Shown here: piece after piece, positions 25,751-34,418 of the stretch | How the letters are laid out: every line of letters starts with the position of its first letter | How positions within the stretch are numbered: the first letter of the stretch is position 1 | NCBI GenBank assembly: GCA_040387555.1 | Contig: JAZKDO010000001.1 | Location: 434,001 to 498,000 of the forward strand | DNA length: 64,000 bases | Direction: 5' to 3' | From: UBA4416 sp040387555 | GTDB taxonomy: Bacteria > Bacteroidota > Bacteroidia > B-17B0 > Aurantibacillaceae | Translations under genes and position numbers: made by a program | Notes under the pieces: model-generated | What the model saw: the letters and a program-made list of their open reading frames with translations, nothing else | Told to the model about the DNA's origin: nothing | Database searches by the model: none

Positions 25751-26073
25751 ACAAATTAAATTTTATTTTTTCTTAGTTTAATTAGCAATAGACTACGATT
25801 ACTTTTGTTCTATAAACAAACCGTAAAATTCCTACTGCATTATAACAGCGCGTTCTTCATTCGCTAAGATTTAAAAGTAAAACATCTAGGTTTGCAATCG
25901 GGTTTTAATCTTTAAAGCAGAACTTTCAATCGCCAGGAAGAAGTTTCCTGAAGGCACAATTTTTTAATACAAGTTTACATTTGCAATTTTACAATAAGAA
26001 AAGTGTAACATGAAAAACAGTGGGAAATGTAATCAACCAATTGGTTCTCATGTTTCAAACCTCCTTACACGAT
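25751..26073. other. Intergenic spacer, no gene supported
   Basis: AT-rich spacer of about 320 bases. A plus-strand TACATTTG at 25976-25983 is an exact -7 match, with a 33-codon ORF starting at 26010 that runs antisense into the omega-amidase end. I regard this as a possible antisense transcript, not a gene. Confidence 0.4.
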
Positions 26074-26877
26074 TTAGGAATGCATGTCCGTGTTTTTACC
26101 GGATATTGTAAATTCATCGGCATCCATTATTACCGGAAAAGCTCTTCTGAACTCCTCCAGATACTGGTAAGATAAGGTATGCGTTTCACTAATTTCTTGT
26201 GATGGAAAAATCTTCAACAATTCACCTCGGGGATTAATAAAACAAGAATCTCCTGAATGAGCAATGCCATTTCCATCTGAACCTATACGATTTACTCCTA
26301 CAACATAAGATTGATTTTCTATCGCCCTTGCTACTAATAAGTGCTTCCAGGCATAGGTCCTTACCTCAGGCCAATTAGCTACATACAACAAAACATCATA
26401 CCTGTTATTCTGTGTATTTCTACTCCATACCGGAAAGCGTAAATCATAACAAATCAAAGGACAAATTTTCCAACCGTTCACTTCAATCACAATTTTTTCG
26501 CTACCTATATGATAATGTTCGTGTTCATTTCCCATTCTAAATAAATGGCGTTTATCATACATCTCATAGGTGGCATCCGGTTTTACCCAGTAAAGCCTAT
26601 TAAAATACTTGGCGTTTTGTTTCACTGAAATACTTCCTACAATGGCACATTTTTTTTCTATTGCTTTTTGTTGCATCCATTGTAAACCCTTACCTCCATG
26701 TTCCTCAGCTAAGGTTTCTGGCGTCATAGTGAATCCGGTTGTAAACATTTCCGGTAATACAATAATGTCTGTGGGGTTTGTAATCTCATTAACTTTAGCA
26801 TCAAAATGCAATAGGTTCATGGCAACATCCTCCCAGTGTAACTGAGTTTGAATTATCGTGACATTTAAATCCTTCAT
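26074..26877 (-). CDS. Carbon-nitrogen hydrolase, YafV-like omega-amidase
   Basis: 267 residues, full nitrilase-superfamily domain with the catalytic triad: Glu in VLPEMFTTGF (about 43), Lys in YDKRHLFRMG (about 108) and Cys in LICYDLRFPVW (about 141). The closest type is YafV/omega-amidase, which hydrolyses 2-oxoglutaramate-type amides formed by glutamine transaminases. The aminotransferase that would supply this substrate lies 2 kb upstream on the same strand (28909-30051). The ATG overlaps the preceding paralog's stop by one base (TAATG). Confidence 0.9.
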   Translation of the reverse strand: MKDLNVTIIQTQLHWEDVAMNLLHFDAKVNEITNPTDIIVLPEMFTTGFTMTPETLAEEHGGKGLQWMQQKAIEKKCAIVGSISVKQNAKYFNRLYWVKPDATYEMYDKRHLFRMGNEHEHYHIGSEKIVIEVNGWKICPLICYDLRFPVWSRNTQNNRYDVLLYVANWPEVRTYAWKHLLVARAIENQSYVVGVNRIGSDGNGIAHSGDSCFINPRGELLKIFPSQEISETHTLSYQYLEEFRRAFPVIMDADEFTISGKNTDMHS

Positions 26878-27569
26878 TATTTTAAAGTTTGATTATATAA
26901 TTCAACCACTTTATCTGCATGTTTAATTCTTTTTAATTTATAAGAAAAGGAAACAATCTGTGAAGACACAATTGCGCCTGCTCCAATAGAGCCTAGCGTT
27001 AAACCGAGAAGAATATTGCTATTCGTTGAATTATCTCCAAGCGCAACAGCGCTACCAATTAAACAGGCAATGCCAAATGCCGTCCCGCCATAACCAACAG
27101 CGTATTGCACAATTTTATTTTTTTTTGAGGCTAGTATATTATCGTACACCTCTTTGCTATTCTCTGTGACATCTCTTTTATTAACCAGGTAAAACACTCT
27201 TCTGTCTGAAATATTATGATTCTGATAAATATAAACGCCTCTGCGCATCGATAACTTAATCCATTCCGGATTAACATAAACTCGTTCATACGTTTTTACG
27301 ACTTGCTTCTGCACTGGAGGAATTACAACAGTAAAAGAGTCTACCTGGCCCGTTGCATATTTTATTTTTAGGATCTCATTTTTTGAAACTATTACCAAAG
27401 GTCCGTCAAGAAGGTCGCTCCGTTTATAAGAAACTTCTTTAATATTAATCTCCAGGATTTTCGCTGCAATTGTTTCGCCGCTCCGTTTATATAAAGTATC
27501 CTGCCCCACAAGTAATGACTGAACAAAATAAAATAAAATAAATATCCTCCCTTTTGTTGCGATCATCAT
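26877..27569 (-). CDS. Tandem paralog 3: exported or membrane protein
   Basis: 230 residues. Signal segment after MMIATKGRIFILFYFVQSLL, then a small beta domain: QDTLYKRSGETIAAKILEIN, VSYKRSDLLDGPLVIVSK, EILKIKYATGQVDSF. A linker follows and, near the C-terminus, a hydrophobic pair of helices (GYGGTAFGIACLIGSAVALG and NILLGLTLGSIGAGAIVSSQ). The domain order and the LDGPLVIVSK / KI.Y..G motifs repeat in the two upstream genes, so this is a triplicated family. Function unknown. Confidence 0.75.
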   Translation of the reverse strand: MMIATKGRIFILFYFVQSLLVGQDTLYKRSGETIAAKILEINIKEVSYKRSDLLDGPLVIVSKNEILKIKYATGQVDSFTVVIPPVQKQVVKTYERVYVNPEWIKLSMRRGVYIYQNHNISDRRVFYLVNKRDVTENSKEVYDNILASKKNKIVQYAVGYGGTAFGIACLIGSAVALGDNSTNSNILLGLTLGSIGAGAIVSSQIVSFSYKLKRIKHADKVVELYNQTLK

Positions 27570-27573
27570 TAAA

Positions 27574-28221
27574 TTATAATAAATCTGCGTTATAGAGTAA
27601 AGTGGCGCGACGGATATGCTGATTCTTAATCGCTTTATAAATTTGTGCCGTAATAACGGAAACGATGCATATACTTAAACCACTAATGAAATAAACCCGT
27701 GCTTTCAATTTTTCAGTTGGATCATTATAACGGTGTTGTCGAGCGAAATAAATTCCACCAATAAAACTTGCAGGTGCCAAAATATTGAATGCAATTTGTC
27801 CGTTTCTCTTACTATCAGCATCAACCAATGCTCCGTTTAATTCATCTGAATTGGTTTGAGGATCATTTAGGAGCATGATCTTAAATGCAGCCTTATGAGT
27901 GATATCTATATTGTTTAAAGCAATATGCTTTCCTTCAACAACAAATAACTGTGATTGTTTCGTTGCCCCCGTTGTTTTTTCTTTCATTAGAAAACGCGAT
28001 TCTGTCATTCCATTCTCATAAACTATTCTATCAACTTGTTTATAAGCAAGCTTTCTAATAATTCCATCGGGATTATAGAAGTTTTTATATGTAACTTCTG
28101 ATGATGAAATTTCGAGAACCCTTACTAAGAGAATTTCATTGGAATGAACAAAAATCGAGTCCTGTGATTTTAACCACAATGATAAAATTAAAAAAAAAAT
28201 TCCGGCAATAAATTTATTCAT
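27574..28221 (-). CDS. Tandem paralog 2: exported or membrane protein
   Basis: 215 residues. Signal peptide MNKFIAGIFFLILSLWLKSQ. Beta domain DSIFVHSNEILLVRVLEISS, EVTYKNFYNPDGIIRKLAYK, VDRIVYENGMTESRF. C-terminal helix pair (IAFNILAPASFIGGIYFARQ and VYFISGLSICIVSVITAQIY). It is the most diverged of the three (NPDG in place of LDGP). It overlaps the upstream paralog by 8 bases and is followed by the third after 4 bases, so one transcript is likely. Confidence 0.75.
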   Translation of the reverse strand: MNKFIAGIFFLILSLWLKSQDSIFVHSNEILLVRVLEISSSEVTYKNFYNPDGIIRKLAYKQVDRIVYENGMTESRFLMKEKTTGATKQSQLFVVEGKHIALNNIDITHKAAFKIMLLNDPQTNSDELNGALVDADSKRNGQIAFNILAPASFIGGIYFARQHRYNDPTEKLKARVYFISGLSICIVSVITAQIYKAIKNQHIRRATLLYNADLL

Positions 28222-28876
28222 TGTATAAATTCACAAATTCTTTTCGCTTCTCTCTTAATTTCAGATTAACAGCAATTGAGGTTGCGCCGAAAGCAACCGC
28301 TAATGCACCACATACCATTGGCGGAATTCCATAAATAGGATCCACATAGCCGCCGTAACTAGCTGCGGTGGCAAGACCATACAATCCTAATCCGGCAATA
28401 GTGAAGCCACCAAAAATGATAGCGCAAGTTCTGGTTCCGTCCTGATGCATCTTTAATGTTCTTAAGTTTTTTGCTTTCAGCATAAGATTTGGCCTTCTGT
28501 TTACATCAGGATGCCGGTCAGAAAGACTTACTAAACGATAGTATCGACCCTTGGCATCATTATATGTAATTTTTTCATGATTTAAACTTTCCTGGTTATT
28601 GTAAACTGCAAAGGATTCGCTTGGTTTTGTTTCCTCTATGGTCGGTTTAAAAACATCCGCATAACCATTTTTATAAATGATTTTCTCTACATCATTTTTA
28701 CTGACTATATACATTGGGCCGTCGGGCAATTCAAGTTTTTTATACTGTATTTCAGCAGGAGAAACTTCTTTAACAATTACTACTTGCTTCTGTTTCGATT
28801 TAAAGAAAAGAGTGTCTTGTGCTTTAGCTGAAAATGAAACTGCTAAACATAAAAGACTTAATTTAATAATGCGCAT
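28214..28876 (-). CDS. Tandem paralog 1: exported or membrane protein
   Basis: 220 residues from the ATG at 28876 (MRIIKLSLLCLAVSFSAKAQ, a clean signal peptide). A longer frame to 28921 would overlap the aminotransferase stop and bury the signal, so I reject it. Beta domain DTLFFKSKQKQVVIVKEVSP, IQYKKLELPDGPMYIVSK, VEKIIYKNGYADVFK. C-terminal helix pair (CAIIFGGFTIAGLGLYGLAT and GIPPMVCGALAVAFGATSIA). First of three paralogs between aminotransferase and omega-amidase genes. Confidence 0.75.
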   Translation of the reverse strand: MRIIKLSLLCLAVSFSAKAQDTLFFKSKQKQVVIVKEVSPAEIQYKKLELPDGPMYIVSKNDVEKIIYKNGYADVFKPTIEETKPSESFAVYNNQESLNHEKITYNDAKGRYYRLVSLSDRHPDVNRRPNLMLKAKNLRTLKMHQDGTRTCAIIFGGFTIAGLGLYGLATAASYGGYVDPIYGIPPMVCGALAVAFGATSIAVNLKLREKRKEFVNLYNE

Positions 28877-28908
28877 AAATGATGGATAAGAATAAATAAT
28901 ATATTTAA

Positions 28909-30051
28909 TTACAAGGTACAAATAATTTCAGCGGCTTTCTTTAAAGTTTCTTCTTTTTTAGCAAAACAAAAACGCAACAGGTGCTGTTGAGGATGGTGAG
29001 TTGAAAATACAGAAAGTGGTATGCTTGCCAAGCCTTTTTCTTTAGTTAAACGTATGGCAAAATCAGTGTCTTTTTCATTCGTGATGTTTTTATAGTTTAA
29101 CACTTGAAAATAAGTTCCTGTACAAGGCTCCATGATAAATCTAGAGCCTGCTATTAATTTTCTGAAATAATCCCGTTTAGTCTGATAATAATCACAGAGC
29201 TTTTTATAAACATCATCATTCTTTAAATACTCTGCCAAGGCCAATTGAAATGGGTGATTCACACAAAATACCAGGTATTGGTGCACTTTTCTAAACTCCA
29301 CCATCAACTCCTTCGGAGCGGCTACATAACCAATTTTCCAACCGGTAGCATGAATGGTTTTCCCAAAGGATGAAACTATAAAAGATTGTGATGCCAAACT
29401 TTTGAACCTTGCTATACTCTGATGAAGCTGTCCATCAAAAACCATATGTTCATATACTTCATCACTCACAACAATAATGTTTTTTCCAGTTACTAATTTC
29501 TCCAGTTCTTTCAAATCATGTTGCGTAAGAGTTGTACCGCTCGGGTTATGAGGAGTGTTAATTAAAATCATACGGGTTTTATTCGTAATCGAATCCTTTA
29601 CAGTTTTCCAGTTAATAGTAAATCCGGGGTATTCTAAAGCAATAGGTTTCGCTATTCCCCCATTTACTTCTATGGCTGGAGTATAGCAATCATAGGCGGG
29701 CTCAAAAACAATGACTTCATCTCCTTTCTGAATAAAAGCAGCAATCGTGGTAAAAATCCCCTGGGTAGCACCCGCTGTAATGGTTATTTCTGTATCTGGA
29801 TTATAATAGGCGCCATAACAAGTTTCCATCAGAGTAGCTATCTGTTCGCGCAAGGCAAGTGCTCCCTGCATAGGCGCATACTGATTAAAACCTCCGCTTA
29901 CATATTTATGTGTTAGCTCCAGTAATTTTGGATCACAGTCAAAATCAGGAAAGCCTTGTGAAAGATTAATAGCATTGTGTTCCTTAGCTAAGGTGCTCAT
30001 TACCGTAAAGATAGAAGTACCGATGCCTGGCAATTTAGAGGAAAAATCCAT
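28909..30051 (-). CDS. Methionine/glutamine aminotransferase (YbdL-like)
   Basis: 380 residues, class I PLP aminotransferase. Opening LPGIGTSIFTVMSTLAKEHN, then INLSQGFPDFDCDP, identifies the YbdL/kynurenine-aminotransferase group. The PLP lysine is in SSFGKTIHATGWKIGY (about 235), the NPHNPSG-type motif is NTPHNPSGTTL, and the C-terminal Arg is in LRFCFAKKEE. These enzymes use methionine or glutamine with 2-oxo acids. Together with the omega-amidase at 26074 they would form the transaminase/omega-amidase route that drains 2-oxoglutaramate and salvages methionine. It is divergent from tRNA-Cys. Confidence 0.9.
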   Translation of the reverse strand: MDFSSKLPGIGTSIFTVMSTLAKEHNAINLSQGFPDFDCDPKLLELTHKYVSGGFNQYAPMQGALALREQIATLMETCYGAYYNPDTEITITAGATQGIFTTIAAFIQKGDEVIVFEPAYDCYTPAIEVNGGIAKPIALEYPGFTINWKTVKDSITNKTRMILINTPHNPSGTTLTQHDLKELEKLVTGKNIIVVSDEVYEHMVFDGQLHQSIARFKSLASQSFIVSSFGKTIHATGWKIGYVAAPKELMVEFRKVHQYLVFCVNHPFQLALAEYLKNDDVYKKLCDYYQTKRDYFRKLIAGSRFIMEPCTGTYFQVLNYKNITNEKDTDFAIRLTKEKGLASIPLSVFSTHHPQQHLLRFCFAKKEETLKKAAEIICTL

Positions 30052-30060
30052 AAAAATAAA

Positions 30061-30094
30061 TTTGCTACAAGTAACGAAATATTTATTACATTTG
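30061..30094 (+). promoter_or_regulatory. Promoter of tRNA-Cys
   Basis: -33 box TTTG (30061-30064), a 22-base spacer and -7 box TACATTTG (30087-30094), 12 bases before the tRNA. This is a full match to the Bacteroidota housekeeping promoter. Confidence 0.75.
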
Positions 30095-30106
30095 TAAACC
30101 TAAAAT

Positions 30107-30177
30107 GGTCCTGTGGCCGAGTGGTTAGGCTCAGCTCTGCAAAAGCTGCTACTCCAGTTCGAACCTGGACGGGACCT
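30107..30177 (+). tRNA. tRNA-Cys (anticodon GCA)
   Basis: A 71-base cloverleaf can be folded. The acceptor stem GGTCCTG/CGGGACC has one G-T pair. The D arm is GCC/GGC around GAGTGGTTA. The anticodon arm CAGCT/AGCTG has loop CTGCAAA, giving anticodon GCA. The T arm TCCAG/CTGGA has loop TTCGAAC. The discriminator is T, as required for Cys-tRNA. The CCA end is not encoded. Confidence 0.95.
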
Positions 30178-30183
30178 CAAGAA

Positions 30184-30212
30184 AACGTCAGATAATATCT
30201 GGCGTTTTTTTT
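30184..30212 (+). terminator. Terminator of tRNA-Cys
   Basis: AACGTCAGAT (30184-30193) / ATCTGGCGTT (30197-30206) with an AAT loop and a following run of T. Confidence 0.8.
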
Positions 30213-30371
30213 ATTTCCGGATATCCTTTTTCTACGGTACACAAAATATGTATTGATCTATTAGGATGTAATACTTTTTACAACAAATTTATAAAACCTT
30301 ATAATACATTTCATTCAGCCACTTACCATCTTTGTTTAATAAACAAGGTATAACTAAAATCTAAAATAAAA

Positions 30372-30827
30372 ATGGAAACGACAGAAAAAACCAACACCGC
30401 CGTAAGAGATCTTATTATTATTAATAATGACCGTACAGAAGGTTATAAAACAGCAGCTTCTGAAACAAAAGAAACAGATCTGCAAGCTTTATTTAACCGA
30501 TTCAGTGAACAGAGCCGTGGATTTGCCAGCGAATTAAGACAGTTTATTACTGATTCAGATGATATGCCGAAACATGATGAAACAAAAAACACTGGTAAAT
30601 TATACCGTGTATGGATGGATGTTAAAGCAGCTATTACGGCTAATGACCGCAAGGCGGTTTTATCGTCTTGTGAATTTGGTGAAGATAAAGCCAAACAAAC
30701 TTACAAAGACGTTTTAAGTGATATCGATGGATTAGCACCAAATGTTGTAGCTATTATTACAAAGCAAAACGCTGAAATTTTAAAAGCACATGATGAAGTA
30801 AAAGCACTTCGCGATAGTTGTAAATAA
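30372..30827 (+). CDS. PA2169-family four-helix-bundle protein (DUF2383)
   Basis: 151 residues, all helical, no signal peptide. The start TAVRDLIIINNDRTEGYKTA and the central LQALFNRFSEQSRGFASELR with a late CEFGEDKAKQTYKDVL match PA2169/DUF2383 proteins, a ferritin-like four-helix bundle. Many relatives are induced by stress, but the function is undetermined. It is monocistronic, with a strong terminator after it. Confidence 0.85.
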   Translation: METTEKTNTAVRDLIIINNDRTEGYKTAASETKETDLQALFNRFSEQSRGFASELRQFITDSDDMPKHDETKNTGKLYRVWMDVKAAITANDRKAVLSSCEFGEDKAKQTYKDVLSDIDGLAPNVVAIITKQNAEILKAHDEVKALRDSCK

Positions 30828-30847
30828 TTTATTTACACGATTATTTA

Positions 30848-30877
30848 AAACCCGGGGATTGCTCCCGGGTTTTTTTA
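30848..30877 (+). terminator. Terminator after PA2169-family gene
   Basis: Perfect stem AAACCCGGG/CCCGGGTTT with a seven-base loop, then T's. Confidence 0.85.
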
Positions 30878-30934
30878 TTTCCAATCGTCAAAAATTATAA
30901 AAGCAATGCTTCCAATAATATATATTGTGTAGGT

Positions 30935-31360
30935 CTACTTTTTCTCAACAAAATCTTTCAGAGATTTGCCAATGATCTCATTCCATCCTGCTTCAAAATT
31001 TTCTTTAGCAAAATCTTTAACAGCAGGAAAAGTTTCCAGCCCTGCATGTGTCAATTTTAATCTGGTACCATTCCCTTCTTCAAACAACTCAAAAGTCACT
31101 AAAGAATTTCCTTCATACCCATCATAACGCCAGCTATAGCTTAACTTTTTGTTCTCAATCACTTCCATTATTTTACACAAATGCAGGTAACTTTTTTCTT
31201 CGGTTCCGCCGACAAACTCAAATTCAAAACCAACTTGAGGTTTGAACGCTGAAAAATCAAAATACCATTTTTTCATTTCTTCCTTGTCGGTTATTGCTTT
31301 CCAAACAAGCGATACTGGCGCATTATAAGTTCGTTCGATTATAAAAGGTGAATTTGTCAT
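30935..31360 (-). CDS. SRPBCC/AHSA1-domain protein 1
   Basis: 141 residues. It opens FIIERTYNAPVSLVWKAITD, then KKWYFDFSAFKPQVGFEFEF and LSYSWRYDGYEGNSLVTFEL, the START-like AHSA1 fold with a hydrophobic cavity. It is the third gene of an ArsR - SRPBCC - SRPBCC operon on the minus strand, 10 bases after the second. Such pairs are common in Bacteroidota, and their ligand is unknown. Confidence 0.88.
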   Translation of the reverse strand: MTNSPFIIERTYNAPVSLVWKAITDKEEMKKWYFDFSAFKPQVGFEFEFVGGTEEKSYLHLCKIMEVIENKKLSYSWRYDGYEGNSLVTFELFEEGNGTRLKLTHAGLETFPAVKDFAKENFEAGWNEIIGKSLKDFVEKK

Positions 31361-31370
31361 ATCTGTTCTT

Positions 31371-31871
31371 TTAAATACTCGTTAAATAATTTTCCCATTG
31401 TTCAAATGTACCTCCAAATCCTTGGTTCATGCCAGCATGCATAGCTTCAAAAAATTGATTTTCTTCTTCAGTAGCGTTGTAAGGTATTCCCTTCAACGTT
31501 AGCCTGGTTTTCCCATCCTCTTCTTCAAAAGTCCATGTATTTAAAACTTCCATCGGAAAATTTGTTGCAAAAGGTGCTCTGATTAAATTTCCATCTTTAT
31601 CAGCAAACCCATTTGTGAAAACAATTTTTCCAAACGGCGATACTTCCTTATAATGGAACACACCAAACATTTCATGTCCTTCCGCTGAAATCATTTTATA
31701 ATGGAATTTTCCGCCATTCCGAACATCAAGATTAATTACCTCCAGTTTCATGCCTTTTGGTCCCCACCAATGGGCAAGATGGCCTGCCTCAGTAAATGTT
31801 TTAAAAACCAATTCCTGAGATGCATTTAACAGACGAGTTATGACCAGTTCGTTACTTTTTTTTGTTTCCAT
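31371..31871 (-). CDS. SRPBCC/AHSA1-domain protein 2
   Basis: 166 residues. VITRLLNASQELVFKTFTEA, HLAHWWGPKGMKLEVINLDV and the C-terminal MHAGMNQGFGGTFEQWENYL are classic AHSA1/CalC-like SRPBCC motifs. Its start overlaps the end of the ArsR gene by 20 bases, so the two are translationally coupled. Likely a small-molecule binding protein; ligand unknown. Confidence 0.9.
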   Translation of the reverse strand: METKKSNELVITRLLNASQELVFKTFTEAGHLAHWWGPKGMKLEVINLDVRNGGKFHYKMISAEGHEMFGVFHYKEVSPFGKIVFTNGFADKDGNLIRAPFATNFPMEVLNTWTFEEEDGKTRLTLKGIPYNATEEENQFFEAMHAGMNQGFGGTFEQWENYLTSI

Positions 31872-32223
31872 GTTTTTTATTTTTTGGTTTCACGTTATTT
31901 TTTAATTGCAGATCGTTCAAATAATTTTCAAGATCATCGAGTTTAGTCGTCCAGAATTTACTGTATTGTTTTACCCAATCCGAAACCTCATTTAGTTTTT
32001 CAAGTTTAGCTTCACAATAGCGCTCTCTTCCATTCTGTTCGATTGTTATTAAGCCGCATTCCGTTAGAATTTTAATATGTTTTGAAATAGCCGGACGGCT
32101 TATGTCAAAGTGGTTAGCCACTCCGTTTAAGGTCAGTTTTTCTTTTGCAATCAAACTTATGATCGCTCTTCGGTTAGGATCTGCGATGGCTTGAAAAACA
32201 TCTCTACGGATTTCCATTTTCAT
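31852..32223 (-). CDS. ArsR-family regulator of the SRPBCC genes
   Basis: 123 residues from the ATG at 32223; a TTG precedes it in frame. Winged helix: VFQAIADPNRRAIISLIAKE, LTLNGVANHFDISRPAISKH, ECGLITIEQNGRERYCEAKL. It has no metal-binding cysteine pair (one Cys near position 56, one in RYCEA), so it belongs to the non-metal ArsR branch that travels with SRPBCC genes. First gene of the operon. The C-terminus is lysine/asparagine-rich. Confidence 0.9.
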   Translation of the reverse strand: MKMEIRRDVFQAIADPNRRAIISLIAKEKLTLNGVANHFDISRPAISKHIKILTECGLITIEQNGRERYCEAKLEKLNEVSDWVKQYSKFWTTKLDDLENYLNDLQLKNNVKPKNKKHGNKKK

Positions 32224-32321
32224 CAATTAGATAGCAAATATATGCGTAACCATTCGATTACGCAAATCTATTTTAAAAATTTAAATTTCTTCTTAATCCT
32301 TTTTTAATTACATTTATTACT

Positions 32322-34316
32322 ATGGTAAAAATGAAGAGGCGTTTGTTATGTGCGTTATTTCTCCTGGTATTCTTCCCTATATATAACTACAGTCAGTCTA
32401 CACAGAAGTCAAATCCTGAACTCATTCTTGAAGAGTTAGCCCTGCTTAAACAAGCGCATAACGATCAAGAGAAGTTGGATGTGTTTGTGGAACTAGCCGC
32501 GTTATACCGTAAAAACAATGCTGCACTTGCAGAGGCCTACTCCGATTCCACCATCATACTATCCCAGAAATTAAAACAACATAAAACCTATTGGCTTGGA
32601 TTAAACAGCAAAGCGGAAGCCCTGAGAGTTAAAGGAGAATTAGAAAAGGCATTAAAGATTCATCAAGCAGCATTTACCTATGCTGAAAGCAATAAACTCA
32701 CTAAAAAAAGCGCGCATTCTTTAAATAATATTGGCCTTGTTTTAAAACGGCAGGAAAACCTAAAAGCAGCGCAGGAATATATCATGAAAGCGCGTGAAAT
32801 TTATAAATCCATTAATGACACGGATGGCATTATGACTACCAGTACTAATCTTGGAAACTGTTTACTGAATCTCGAAATATATGATCAGGCACTTAAACAC
32901 TATAATGAAGTGATTAGCCTTGCTCTGCCCAGAAATGATTTTTCTGCATTGGGAAATGCTTATACCAATACTGCACTTATATACTATTATACCAATAAGA
33001 AAAAAGAATCGAAAGATTATTACTTCAAGGCTTTGCTGTACAGGGAAAAAGCTGGTGTGCCAGGTGATATCGCCAATTCTTATGGAGACTATGGTTATAT
33101 GCTTTATGAGGAGGGAAAAAATAAGGAAGCCAATGAATTCTACAAGAAAGCTCTGAATATTAGTAAACAGGTAGGTGATAGAGATCGCACTTCCAGAATT
33201 TATTCTTACATGAAAGAAATGGCAGTTACTGAAGGAGATTTTAAAAAGGCTTATTTTCTTTTAGATACTGTTCGAAGCTATAAAGATTCTATCATTAATG
33301 AAACGAATATTAGTTCATTGAATGAAATGAGCCAAAAATTTGATTCCGAAAAAAAACAATTGAGTATTGAAAAACTAAGTGTGGAAAACAATCTGAAAGC
33401 AAAAGAAAATAAGATGCAACGCACTTTTTTAATGGTTGTTGGAATTGCATTAGTGATTGCTATTGTAATGGGGATTATAGTATACAAACAATATAAGGCC
33501 AAACACACAGCCAATAAGATTATTGTGGAACAAAAGGAAGCCCTACAAGAAAAACAAAAAGAGATACTTGACAGTATTACCTATGCTAAACGCATTCAAC
33601 ATGCTTTACTGGCAAGTGAAGAATTATTAAATAATCATCTGAGTGATTACTTTATTTTATTTAAACCAAAAGACATTGTAAGTGGAGATTTTTATTGGGC
33701 TTCGTCAGATAGCGAAGGTGTGTTTTATTTAGCCGTGTGTGACAGCACCGGCCATGGCGTGCCGGGTGCTTTCATGAGCTTACTCAATATATCTTTTTTA
33801 AATGAATCGCTTACCGAAAAAAAACTTAAACAGCCTAACGAGATATTAAACCATACACGAACTCGTTTAATACAGTCATTGAAAAGTGATGGTAGCGAAG
33901 AAGGTGGTAAAGATGGTATGGATTGCACCTTGTTAGCCTTTGACATAAAAAATAATATGCTTGAATATTCTGCTGCTAATAATGGTTTTTATATTATGCG
34001 TGATAATGAATTGATAAAATTTGCCGCAGATAAAATGCCGGTGGGTAAATCCCCAAAAGATGAAGAGTCATTTACATCTCGCCAGGTTACATTGCAAAAA
34101 GGAGATATTATTTACTTACTCACCGATGGCTACCCTGATCAGTTTGGCGGTGACAAAGGAAAAAAATACAAATACAAGCAATTAGAAGATTTACTATTAA
34201 CAAATGGCCATCTTCCAATGGAACAGCAAAAATTACTTCTTGATCAAAGTTTTGAAAATTGGCGTGGAAGCTTAGAGCAGATTGATGATGTGTTGTTAGT
34301 GGGAATCAGGGTTTAA
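32322..34316 (+). CDS. TPR - membrane helix - SpoIIE phosphatase
   Basis: 664 residues. Signal-like start (RRLLCALFLLVFFPIYNYSQ). About seven TPR-like helix pairs follow at about 40-320 (SLNNIGLVLKRQENLKAAQE, TSTNLGNCLLNLEIYDQALK). A membrane helix (about 370, MVVGIALVIAIVMGIIVYKQ), a coiled coil and a C-terminal SpoIIE/PP2C phosphatase domain follow, with KPKDIVSGDFYW, CDSTGHGVPGAFMS, GMDCTLLAF and LLTDGYPDQFGG carrying the metal-binding Asp residues. It is therefore a periplasmic TPR sensor linked to a cytoplasmic Ser/Thr phosphatase. It is convergent with a paralog. Confidence 0.9.
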   Translation: MVKMKRRLLCALFLLVFFPIYNYSQSTQKSNPELILEELALLKQAHNDQEKLDVFVELAALYRKNNAALAEAYSDSTIILSQKLKQHKTYWLGLNSKAEALRVKGELEKALKIHQAAFTYAESNKLTKKSAHSLNNIGLVLKRQENLKAAQEYIMKAREIYKSINDTDGIMTTSTNLGNCLLNLEIYDQALKHYNEVISLALPRNDFSALGNAYTNTALIYYYTNKKKESKDYYFKALLYREKAGVPGDIANSYGDYGYMLYEEGKNKEANEFYKKALNISKQVGDRDRTSRIYSYMKEMAVTEGDFKKAYFLLDTVRSYKDSIINETNISSLNEMSQKFDSEKKQLSIEKLSVENNLKAKENKMQRTFLMVVGIALVIAIVMGIIVYKQYKAKHTANKIIVEQKEALQEKQKEILDSITYAKRIQHALLASEELLNNHLSDYFILFKPKDIVSGDFYWASSDSEGVFYLAVCDSTGHGVPGAFMSLLNISFLNESLTEKKLKQPNEILNHTRTRLIQSLKSDGSEEGGKDGMDCTLLAFDIKNNMLEYSAANNGFYIMRDNELIKFAADKMPVGKSPKDEESFTSRQVTLQKGDIIYLLTDGYPDQFGGDKGKKYKYKQLEDLLLTNGHLPMEQQKLLLDQSFENWRGSLEQIDDVLLVGIRV

Positions 34317-34418
34317 ATATCCTTTAATCATTTACAAATTTCTCGCGTTTCTTTATGCCAATAAAGAAAGGTCTTAGTTTGAGTCCTTAAATTTATTTAA
34401 TTCCTCTATGCGATAATC

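Noticed and set aside
26010..26111. 33-codon plus-strand ORF behind a TACATTTG box
   Set aside because: Runs antisense into the omega-amidase end and has no recognisable feature; the box alone is too frequent in AT-rich DNA.
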